In this document: positions 1-5,494 of the stretch, piece after piece
How positions within the stretch are numbered: the first letter of the stretch is position 1
Layout of the letters: every line of letters starts with the position of its first letter
From: Planctomycetota bacterium
GTDB lineage: Bacteria; Planctomycetota; Planctomycetia; Planctomycetales; Planctomycetaceae
Reading direction: 5' to 3'
Assembly (NCBI GenBank): GCA_027622115.1
Contig: JAQBZS010000470.1
Coordinates: 1-6,168, forward strand
DNA length: 6,168 nt
Position numbers and translations under genes: made by a program
The notes under the pieces: model-generated
The model's database searches: none
Seen by the model: the letters and a program-made list of their open reading frames with translations, nothing else
What the model was told of the DNA's origin: nothing

Positions 1-3
1 TGC

Positions 4-49
4 GCTCGAAAACTCGCTTGTTTCAAGCTCGACTCTCGCTTGTTTAAGG
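4..49. repeat. Imperfect tandem repeat, two units of about 23 bp
   Basis: Two adjacent units (4-26 and 27-49) each begin with gctcga and contain the 11-base core ctcgcttgttt, at 13-23 and 35-45, a spacing of 22. The few bases between gctcga and the core differ. The repeat touches the window edge, so more copies may lie upstream. No gene covers positions 1-160. Function unknown; it may be a small intergenic tandem repeat. Confidence 0.55.
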
Positions 50-173
50 CCTAGGTCGGACTTGCGTTGAGTTCGAGAATCATTCCGGCCCACCAAAGAA
101 AACTAAAGGCCTGGAACAGCGAAGTGGCAGGTGCTGTGTTGCGCTTCCAGCTTCCCATACATGAGGCAACGGT

Positions 174-475
174 ATGACGGACCAGAGACAGTCTGTTTTT
201 TCGTGGATGACGACTCGGAATCTCGGGACTCGATCCGCGCACTGATTGGTGTCTTAAAAGTCCCCGTTAGGACCTTGGTCTCAGCGGAAGAGTTTCTGGA
301 GGCGTATAACGGCGAGCCCGGCTGTCTGGTGACGGACCTGCGCATGCCTGGACTGAGTGGGGTCGAACTACAGGAGCAAATGCTCGATCGAGATCAACTG
401 CTGCCTTCAATCGTGATCTCGGCCTACGCGGACGTTTCCGTGTCCGTTGAAGCGATGAAGCGGAGCGCGCTCACC
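174..475 (+). pseudogene. Truncated, probably frameshifted FixJ/NarL-type response regulator (receiver domain only)
   Basis: The translated piece is a CheY-like receiver domain. It shows the acidic pocket DDD (206-214), the phospho-acceptor Asp in TDLRMPG (codon 335-337), and VISAYADV followed by SVEAMKR, as in FixJ-family regulators. Such proteins are normally about 200 residues with a LuxR-type helix-turn-helix at the C-terminus. Here similarity stops at about 464-476, just before the expected Lys-Pro switch motif, and minus-strand transposase sequence begins. The likely native start is ATG 174, preceded by gagg at 164-167. From it the frame reads MTDQRQSVF and then breaks. Adding one T to the six-T run at 196-201 would restore VFFVDDD. 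An in-frame ATG at 161 exists but gives an untypical N-terminus. With no switch Lys and no output domain it is almost certainly non-functional. Its partner kinase is not in the window. Confidence 0.8.
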
Positions 476-1103
476 ACGCTGATCCACTCACCCCAACGAA
501 CCGATTCCTCGCGGTACTCTCGCAGCCAACCCAGGGTTTGCTCGAACTTCACCCGGTCGATCCCGGTGTCGCCGTCTCGACTTCGGCCAGTTTCTCCTCG
601 CTATCCAGCAGCCGCAGCATCCGCCCCATCCATTCAATCACCGGCGAGACGCTCATGTAGCGCGCCTTCGAACGCTGAGTCGGCGGAGCCACGAACGCCA
701 GCTCGGTCTGCTGCAATTTCTTGCGGGAAGAGTTCGTCGCCAGCTTGAAGTCGGCCCACCGCGGGTCGCCTTCGAATTCCCGCTTCAGCACGCAGGCCGT
801 CTTGTGCGTCAAGTCGTACACGACATCCGCGTGAGGCTGGGTGTCCGTGAACTGCTCGCCGGCTTTGCGAAGATCCGCGCCTTCATCTCGCACGATCAAC
901 CGAGGCACGCCGGTGCGGGCGATGGTCTGTTTCAGGTGCTGCTCGACGATGTCGCCGTTGCACTGTTGGAGTACGTCCAGGTGCAGCAGCGACAGGTCGT
1001 CGCGTTGGAGCGTGAGGTCGTCGCGGGCCTTGAGCTGGCTGAGCCGGACGCCGACGATGGCCAGACATTTGTCGGTGCCGGCCTGGACGGTGGCGTCGAT
1101 GAT
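470..1103 (-). pseudogene. DDE transposase remnant, truncated at both ends and frameshifted
   Basis: Reading leftwards from 1103, the protein contains IDATVQAGTDKC (a probable first catalytic Asp), GVPRLIVRDEGADL (a probable second Asp), YDLTHKTA and APPTQRSKARYM. I recall this motif order from DDE transposases common in planctomycetes and cyanobacteria, but cannot name the IS family. The frame meets a stop at 549-551. The family-like C-terminus continues in another minus frame: IDRVKFEQTLGWLREYREE and on to about 470. A 1-nt deletion near 567-575 explains this. The N-terminal part of the native protein is absent and replaced by an IstA fragment. The C-terminus ends where the response regulator fragment ends. 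Inactive relic; high confidence that it is a transposase, low for the exact family. Confidence 0.75.
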
Positions 1104-1310
1104 CCGCCAAGCCTCGATGATCGCCGTCACCGGTTCGATCACCGGCCGCGTTCGCGGCTTCTGCCGCCGATACCCCAACGGCACGGGATGCTCCACGGCC
1201 TTCTTCACCGTCTTCCGCGAGTGACCCAATTCCTTGGCCACCGCACGTTGACTCATCCCGTCAACCGCTACCTTCCGCCGAATCGGTTCGTACTGCGCCA
1301 CCGTCAACAT
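1104..1310 (-). pseudogene. istA: IS21-family IstA transposase, N-terminal fragment
   Basis: The first 69 or so residues from the ATG at 1310 resemble the IstA start: AQYEPIRRKV, then a helix-turn-helix stretch MSQRAVAKELGHSRKTVKKAV (residues 19-39), then PLGYRRQKPRTRPVIEPV. IstA is normally around 500 residues with a DDE domain, and is followed by the ATPase IstB. Neither follows here: after WR (residues 68-69) the reading frame runs uninterrupted into an unrelated DDE transposase. The IS21 end with its repeats lies just upstream of the start, at 1373-1433. The fragment marks an old IS21 insertion that lost everything past the DNA-binding domain. Family assignment is by recognition of the N-terminal motif. 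Confidence 0.75.
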
Positions 1311-1372
1311 CCTTCGACCCCCCCAAGAGGCTGGTGCTTATCACCAGTTCTCTCGGTTCCGATCGCTGCTCT

Positions 1373-1398
1373 ACGCTGGCTCCCTTTTCAACGCTCAT
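1373..1398 (-). repeat. 26-bp direct repeat, copy 1 (IS21 end, putative transposase-binding site)
   Basis: Matches 1408-1433 at 22 of 26 positions with a 35-bp period. Shared cores are acgctggc at the left and acgctcat at the right. On the minus strand each copy reads atgagcgt, then a purine-rich block (aaaggg), then ccagcgt. It lies 63 bp upstream of the IstA start. Confidence 0.65.
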
Positions 1399-1407
1399 TC
1401 GCCCCTC

Positions 1408-1433
1408 ACGCTGGCCCCCTTTCTGACGCTCAT
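1408..1433 (-). repeat. 26-bp direct repeat, copy 2 (IS21 end, putative transposase-binding site)
   Basis: Second copy of the repeat at 1373-1398, differing at four positions (9 and 16-18 of the unit). It is the outer copy, closer to the presumed element tip. Confidence 0.65.
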
Positions 1434-1544
1434 CACCATGCGGTCCGCGTGGATTGTGTCACGCCTTCACCTATGATGCCACATCTCATCCGGGCACCCA
1501 TTGTCGCCAGCAAACTTGGAAACAATTCTTGGAGCGATCCATCC

Positions 1545-2567
1545 ATGACAAGCGTCGTCTCTCAATTCCCTCTCAAGAACGCAGACGCACCCACGGTTGC
1601 AACGAGTAATCGCCGTGAGTTTCTCCAACAAGGGCTGGCAACGACCGCGATGGTCGCTGGCGGTGCCTTCGCAACGGGACGTGTCGCAGCCGAAGATCAG
1701 CCAGGAGACGAAGCCGTGAATAAACCTGGGTGGATTGACGCGCATTCACACATTTGGACACGGGACGTCAAGCGGTTTCCGCTGGCGAACAACAAGACCG
1801 TGGCCGACCTCGATCCGCCAAGTTTCAACGTCGATGAACTGTTCCAGCAGTGCGAGCCGTTTGGCGTGGACCGCGTGGTCTTGATTCAGCACCACACCTA
1901 TCACGGCTGGGACAATTCGTATCTCGTGGATGCCGCCCGGCGGTTTCCAAAACGATTTCGAGTTGTCGCCATGGTTGACGATGCCGCACCGCATCCGGAT
2001 GTCGCCATGAAAAAACTGCTCAAGCAGCGAGTGACGGGCTTCCGCATTACGTCCTGGATTCGCGGCAAGGACAAATGGCTGGAAGGCGCGGGCATGGACC
2101 TGATGTGGAAAACCGCCGCGAAGACTCGTCAAAACATGTGCGGGCTGGTGGATGCCGCGGACTTGCCCGGCATCGATCGCATGTGCGCGAAACATCCCGA
2201 CACGCCGGTCGTGATTGACCACTTCGCCCGAATCGGAGTCGATGGAACCATTCGGGCTGCCGACGTCAAAGCACTTTGCAATTTGGCGAAACACAAGCAC
2301 GTGACGCTCAAGATTTCGGCCTACTACGCGTTGGGCAAGAAACAGGCCCCGTACCACGACCTCATCCCGATGATTCGCCAAGTCTACGACGCCTTCGGAC
2401 CTGAACGGTTGATGTGGGCCAGCGATTCGCCGTACCAGGTTGTGAAAGGCCACACCTATCAGTCGTCCATTGAACTCGTGCGCGACGGCTTGGATTTCGT
2501 GAGCAAAACGGACCGCGAGTGGTTGTTGAGGAAGACAGCCGAACGGGTGTATTTCTTCGACGCTTGA
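1545..2567 (+). CDS. Tat-exported amidohydrolase, COG3618-like (TIM-barrel metal-dependent hydrolase)
   Basis: This 340-residue protein belongs to the Amidohydro_2 group, which includes L-fuconolactonase and 2-pyrone-4,6-dicarboxylate lactonase; these open lactones or similar bonds in a TIM barrel. Seen in the sequence: a twin-arginine signal with NRREFL (Arg23-Arg24), a hydrophobic stretch from about 31 to 43 and a possible cleavage after Ala49; the metal motif WIDAHSHIW (His67, His69); VVIDHFARIG (His226); and the barrel-end Asp in MWASDSP (Asp294). It is therefore expected outside the cytoplasm. The start is chosen at 1545 because ggag at 1531-1534 sits 10 nt upstream and the RR motif then lies 22 residues in. 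The frame stays open upstream to 804, but that part runs antisense through the transposase remnants and is not protein. The MoaD-like gene follows after 73 nt. The substrate cannot be told from sequence; sugar lactones are a guess. Confidence 0.9.
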   Translation: MTSVVSQFPLKNADAPTVATSNRREFLQQGLATTAMVAGGAFATGRVAAEDQPGDEAVNKPGWIDAHSHIWTRDVKRFPLANNKTVADLDPPSFNVDELFQQCEPFGVDRVVLIQHHTYHGWDNSYLVDAARRFPKRFRVVAMVDDAAPHPDVAMKKLLKQRVTGFRITSWIRGKDKWLEGAGMDLMWKTAAKTRQNMCGLVDAADLPGIDRMCAKHPDTPVVIDHFARIGVDGTIRAADVKALCNLAKHKHVTLKISAYYALGKKQAPYHDLIPMIRQVYDAFGPERLMWASDSPYQVVKGHTYQSSIELVRDGLDFVSKTDREWLLRKTAERVYFFDA

Positions 2568-2640
2568 TCAACCAATCTTGATGCGACGATGTGTTCGCCA
2601 CGTCGCCACTTTTGCAGCCGGCAAATTCGCGGAGTTTTCG

Positions 2641-2868
2641 ATGCAGGTACGATTAAAATTGATGGGCATGTTCAAATCGAAAACACCGCCGGGCGGAGTG
2701 ATGGAGTTGAATGACGGAGCCAGCATCGGAGACGTTCTGGACGCGCTGAGCATCAAGCGGTCTCACGTGCATGTGGTGATGGTCAACGGCAAGCACGACA
2801 AGGATCACTCGCGAAGTTTGGCGGATGCGGACGAACTCACCGTGTTGTCACCGGTCGGGGGCGGATAG
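2641..2868 (+). CDS. MoaD/ThiS-like sulfur-carrier protein (ubiquitin-like beta-grasp)
   Basis: A 75-residue protein with the pattern of MoaD/ThiS sulfur carriers: an N-terminal beta strand MQVRLKLMG, a helix after GASIGDVLDAL (26-36), the strand VHVVMVNGK (43-51), then LADADELTVLSPVGGG with a C-terminal glycine run (73-75). In this family the terminal Gly is adenylated by a MoeB/ThiF-type enzyme and then carries a thiocarboxylate for molybdopterin, thiazole or other sulfur transfer. The start at 2641 is supported by ggag at 2631-2634. A longer version from 2578 adds an unrelated Arg/Cys-rich stretch and is less likely. No adenylating enzyme, MoaE or ThiG is present in the window, so the pathway is open. 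Its position behind the amidohydrolase suggests co-transcription but no clear shared function. Confidence 0.85.
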   Translation: MQVRLKLMGMFKSKTPPGGVMELNDGASIGDVLDALSIKRSHVHVVMVNGKHDKDHSRSLADADELTVLSPVGGG

Positions 2869-2925
2869 TGCGATTCGCGACCGGAGCCCACAATGTCGTT
2901 GGCTCGAATTGCGATCCAAAGAAAG

Positions 2926-3129
2926 TGAGTGGCGGCAAGCGTTCCTGGATAGGCATCCCAGTCGATCCCATCTCAATCGACCAGGCAGGAACACTGCCGC
3001 CACTCATGATCGCCCCGGAAGGAGTGTCGCTCAAAGGGGGCGATGGAAGAGAGACTCATGCAGTGGGTTGAGGGCAACGCCACCTCTTGAATTGAGAACA
3101 CCGAGTCCCTGAGGTGTTTTTTCAAGAGG
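2926..3129 (+). ncRNA. Candidate structured RNA or structured 3' region
   Basis: No convincing gene lies between 2869 and 3254, but the stretch is dense in inverted repeats. The first hairpin has tgagtggcggca (2926-2937) pairing perfectly with 2995-3006, then gttcctg (2941-2947) with 2986-2992, then gtcgat (2961-2966) with 2976-2981. A second has atcgcccc (3009-3016) with 3037-3044. A third is the terminator-like hairpin at 3083-3129. A smaller stem, gagcc/ggctc (2884-2888 and 2901-2905), lies just before. It matches no RNA family I can recognise: SRP RNA was considered because of ccggaagg at 3015-3022, but the rest does not fit. It could be an independent small RNA, the 3' end of the MoaD-like transcript, or a decayed palindromic repeat. 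Confidence 0.35.
3083..3129 (+). terminator. Probable rho-independent terminator with nested stems
   Basis: The inner stem aacacc (3097-3102) pairs with ggtgtt (3113-3118) around a 10-nt loop and runs into six T (3117-3122). An outer 9-bp stem, cctcttgaa (3083-3091) with ttcaagagg (3121-3129), encloses it. A competing pairing, cacctc (3081-3086) with gaggtg (3111-3116), is also possible. It would end transcription from the amidohydrolase and MoaD-like genes before kdgK. Confidence 0.6.
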
Positions 3130-3228
3130 AAGCCAAGTCGCAAGTCACCGGCAGATCATCACGACTTCCCACCGGTGTGCTTGTCGTTCGAATCCAATTT
3201 CACCGGACATGGAAAACCAAGGAATTTC

Positions 3229-3237
3229 TTTTTTTTT
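3229..3237 (+). promoter_or_regulatory. Nine-T run just upstream of the kdgK ribosome binding site
   Basis: Nine consecutive T at 3229-3237 lie 4 nt before the aagga at 3242-3246. A second purine-rich aaggaa (3219-3224) lies on the other side of the run. The run leaves the leader unstructured next to the ribosome site and is prone to length change. A regulatory role is only a possibility. Confidence 0.3.
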
Positions 3238-3254
3238 GAAGAAGGAACAGCAAC

Positions 3255-4346
3255 GTGCGAGTTGTCACATTTGGCGAAGTGATGTTACGTCTTGCGCCGC
3301 AAGGGTTTATGAGACTTCGACAAGTCATCCCTGGGCCGCTCGACGCCACGTTTGGCGGCGGGGAATTGAATGTCGCCGTCTCAATTTGCTTTCAGGGTGG
3401 CTCGGCCGCCTTTCTGACGGCGGTGCCTGACAATTCGATTACCGACACTTTAGTTCAGGAATTGGGCAAGCTCGGCGTCGACTCGTCACTTGTTCAAAAA
3501 ACTGATGACGGTCGATTCGGCATCTACTTCATTGAAAACGGTGCCAATCAACGCGGCGGCACCGTGACGTACGATCGATCCCACAGTTCGATTTCGATGC
3601 TGACCGGCGACGCCTACGACTGGAATCGAGCGTTCCAAGGTGCCGAGTGGTTCCACATCACGGGCATCACGCCGGCGATCAGCGAAGACGCCGCCGACGC
3701 CGCCATGCAATCTCTGCAACACGCGAAGGCAGCCGGACTGACGACGTCGTGTGACCTGAACTTCCGCAAGAAACTCTGGAAGTGGCGTCCCGGTACCGAA
3801 ACGGTGGATCTGGCTCGCGAAACCATGCGGAGCCTGATGCCGTTCATCGATGTCGTCATCGCGAATGAAGAGGATGCCGACCTGACTTTGGGCATCAAAG
3901 CGGACGAAACGGATGTCGATGCCGGGGATCTCAACATTGACGGATACATCGGAGTTGCACGTCGGATCGTTTCACAATTCCCAAATGTGCAGCGAGTCGC
4001 CATCACGCTGCGCGAGAGTCTGTCGGCCAGCCACAACAATTGGGGAGCCATGCTGTTCGAAGCAGCGACCGATCAGGCTCATTTCGCACCGTTGGATGCC
4101 ACCGGCAAATACGCGCCCTACGAAATGCGAAATATCGTGGACCGGGTCGGCGCCGGGGATTCGTTTGCCGGGGGGTTGATCTTCGCCTTGAATACGCCTG
4201 AGTTAGCCCACCCGGACTCCGCGATTCGTTATGCCGTCGCGGCGAGTTGCCTGAAACACAGCATTGTGGGCGATTTCAATTATGCGTCGCGTTCGGAGAT
4301 CGAAGCACTGATGCACGGCGGCGGTGCCGGGCGAGTCCAGCGATGA
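3255..4346 (+). CDS. kdgK: 2-keto-3-deoxygluconate kinase (PfkB/ribokinase family)
   Basis: A 363-residue cytoplasmic sugar kinase that is expected to phosphorylate 2-keto-3-deoxygluconate with ATP to KDPG, which KDPG aldolase splits into pyruvate and glyceraldehyde-3-phosphate. Seen: N-terminal VVTFGEVMLRLAP; the substrate-side glycine motif GGGELNVA (34-41); CDLNFRKKLW (166-175), typical of KDG kinases rather than fructokinases; ANEED (203-207); and the PfkB signature DRVGAGDSFAGG with the catalytic base Asp302. It starts with GTG at 3255, preceded by aagga (3242-3246) with 8 nt spacing. An ATG at 3209 is in another frame and cannot be joined to this one by changing the nearby T-run without meeting a stop. 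The gene is somewhat longer than many family members (about 310-340). It is followed 39 nt later by a secreted HEAT-like protein, with which it probably shares a transcript. Confidence 0.92.
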   Translation: MRVVTFGEVMLRLAPQGFMRLRQVIPGPLDATFGGGELNVAVSICFQGGSAAFLTAVPDNSITDTLVQELGKLGVDSSLVQKTDDGRFGIYFIENGANQRGGTVTYDRSHSSISMLTGDAYDWNRAFQGAEWFHITGITPAISEDAADAAMQSLQHAKAAGLTTSCDLNFRKKLWKWRPGTETVDLARETMRSLMPFIDVVIANEEDADLTLGIKADETDVDAGDLNIDGYIGVARRIVSQFPNVQRVAITLRESLSASHNNWGAMLFEAATDQAHFAPLDATGKYAPYEMRNIVDRVGAGDSFAGGLIFALNTPELAHPDSAIRYAVAASCLKHSIVGDFNYASRSEIEALMHGGGAGRVQR

Positions 4347-4385
4347 GGCCAGCGGACGACCGCCAAACACCCAAGGAGACAGCCG

Positions 4386-5024
4386 ATGCCACCACAGCCA
4401 CTGCCCATCCAACGTCTGATTCCACTTCTGCTGCTCCTGACATTGACAGCCATGGGCGTGGTTCAAGTGGACACGCAGGCCGAGCAGAACAAACCGAAGC
4501 AGGCCGAACGCTTTGGCGGGATGACTCTCGATGAATGGGTCGCGCAAGCCAAGCAAACTCGAAAGTTGGAGGATCGACACGACGCTTTGCAAATCCTGCG
4601 GAACTTTGGCTTGAGGCGTGACCGTGACAAGACGCTGCGAGTGTTCACGGAACTCCTGTCGGACAAGACTCCATCGGTCCAGTCACTCTCAGCGGTCGGG
4701 CTTCGGAAAGCCGGTAAGCCCTCTGCCCCGAAGGCGGCGGCGAAACTCGTCGAAATCATTTCCAAAGATCTGTCAGGCCTGAAGCTGCCAACGGGCAAAG
4801 TCGCAGAAGTCGATGCGGAATTTGGACTCGCCGTGCGTGCCATCGGGGCGTTGGAAGTCATTGGCGAACGAGTCCATGTCCCGGCACTCAAACGTGTTTC
4901 CGGAAACAAGAAGGTCAACTCGATTATTCGGCAGGTCGCGGCAAAGGCGGTACGCCGGATCGAAAAGCGAGCAAGTGAAGTACGCACGCCGGACGGTCCA
5001 ACGCCTGCTGGCGGTAATCCGTGA
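4386..5024 (+). CDS. Secreted HEAT-like repeat protein of unknown function
   Basis: A 212-residue protein whose function I cannot name. The N-terminus is a Sec-type signal: Arg10, a very hydrophobic core LIPLLLLLTLTAMGVV (11-26) and a possible cleavage after Ala32 (TQA-E). Starting at about 46 (MTLDEWVAQAK) the mature part is alpha-helical, with repeating helix pairs such as HDALQILRNFG, TPSVQSLSAVGLRKAG, AEFGLAVRAIGALEVIG and IIRQVAAKAVRRIEKRA. These resemble HEAT or PBS-lyase-like repeats, which usually bind proteins. The C-terminus is a short Pro/Gly-rich tail. The start is set by a strong aaggag at 4373-4378 with 7 nt spacing. It sits 39 nt behind kdgK, so co-transcription is likely, but nothing links it to sugar metabolism. 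Small secreted HEAT proteins of this kind are frequent in planctomycetes (general knowledge). Confidence 0.8.
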   Translation: MPPQPLPIQRLIPLLLLLTLTAMGVVQVDTQAEQNKPKQAERFGGMTLDEWVAQAKQTRKLEDRHDALQILRNFGLRRDRDKTLRVFTELLSDKTPSVQSLSAVGLRKAGKPSAPKAAAKLVEIISKDLSGLKLPTGKVAEVDAEFGLAVRAIGALEVIGERVHVPALKRVSGNKKVNSIIRQVAAKAVRRIEKRASEVRTPDGPTPAGGNP

Positions 5025-5108
5025 CGAATGGGCCAAGCAGTTCGATTGACAAGTCTGTTCGCGTGTACATGAGAACCAAGCGAGATTGGTGAAGTCTGAC
5101 CACCATCC

Positions 5109-5129
5109 GGGAGTGAAAACTCTCATTTT
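5109..5129 (+). terminator. Weak terminator-like hairpin after the HEAT-like gene
   Basis: gagt (5111-5114), a GAAA tetraloop (5115-5118) and actc (5119-5122) form a short stem, extended by one wobble and one G-C pair. It is followed by cattttg. Stem and T-run are both short, so termination may be partial. It lies 85 nt beyond the stop codon. Confidence 0.35.
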
Positions 5130-5400
5130 GCGGGAATCGATGTGATTCCGCGATGCAATTCAAGGAATTCTGGGTATCTTGAGCGTCCCGCCAAAAACTC
5201 CCACCTGCTGTTTTCTCGCCTCCAACCCAACCTTCCCGCAAGAATCACCCGGATCGCAGCATCGCGTATCCCCGAAATAGCCCAGTGTGCGAAGTCCGAC
5301 TCGGGAAATCGAATAGGGCGATAAATCATTTGTCGGTGCCGGTTGATCGACAAGTCACTCCATGATCCGGGTGAGTTCAAAACCCCAGCTTGAAAAAACT

Positions 5401-5430
5401 TTGACACTGGTTCAAACCCCGGTGTCAAAT
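5401..5430 (+). promoter_or_regulatory. Candidate promoter inside a 10-bp inverted repeat, upstream of the DUF309 gene
   Basis: ttgacactgg (5401-5410) and ccggtgtcaa (5419-5428) form an inverted repeat with one t/c difference (a wobble pair in RNA) and an 8-nt spacer. The left arm contains a perfect -35 box, ttgaca (5401-5406). A weak -10-like tcaaat lies at 5425-5430, 18 nt on. An A-run (gaaaaaa, 5392-5398) sits just upstream, as in UP elements. The arrangement suggests a promoter overlapped by an operator for a dimeric regulator, 65 nt before the DUF309 start. No start-site data are available. Confidence 0.4.
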
Positions 5431-5494
5431 TAACGGAGTCCGCAATCGGTGCGGCTCGACTGATTTTGACGTTCGATTCGGAGGAATCTCGACC

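Larger units (their letters stand above)
1311..1460 (-). mobile_element. Terminal region of an IS21-type element
   Basis: This is the non-coding stretch upstream of the IstA fragment. It holds two direct 26-bp repeats (separate entries), as expected for IS21-family ends, which carry several transposase-binding repeats inside the terminal inverted repeat. The outer tip cannot be fixed. A candidate is near 1455-1460, where the minus strand reads tgacac. No matching right end or target duplication is visible, in keeping with a deleted element. Confidence 0.5.
5025..5494. other. 470-nt intergenic region without a convincing gene
   Basis: It holds a weak terminator (5109-5129), an inverted repeat gcgggaatc/gattccgc (5130-5138 and 5144-5151, one bulged base, 5-nt loop), a stem ttgtcg/cgacaa (5330-5335 and 5348-5353), and the candidate promoter and operator at 5401-5430. 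Short reading frames on both strands show no family resemblance and no supported start sites. Confidence 0.6.

Noticed and set aside
2583..2606. gcgacg/cgtcgc hairpin between the amidohydrolase and the MoaD-like gene
   Set aside because: It is short and lacks a following T-run, so it is not a supported terminator.
3009..3044. ccggaagg in a hairpin, recalling the SRP RNA tip
   Set aside because: The bases after ggaagg do not match the conserved asymmetric loop, and the neighbouring structure does not fit SRP RNA.
2868..3071. 67-residue frame starting at a GTG that overlaps the stop of the MoaD-like gene
   Set aside because: The stop-start overlap is attractive, but the translation has no family resemblance and the frame runs through the perfect inverted repeats, which better explain the sequence.
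3181..3200. gttcgaatcc, resembling the T-loop of a tRNA
   Set aside because: The flanking bases do not form a T-stem and there is no acceptor, D or anticodon arm.
3209..3430. ATG at 3209 as an upstream start for kdgK
   Set aside because: It is in a different frame; adding or removing T in the nearby run to join the frames creates a stop.
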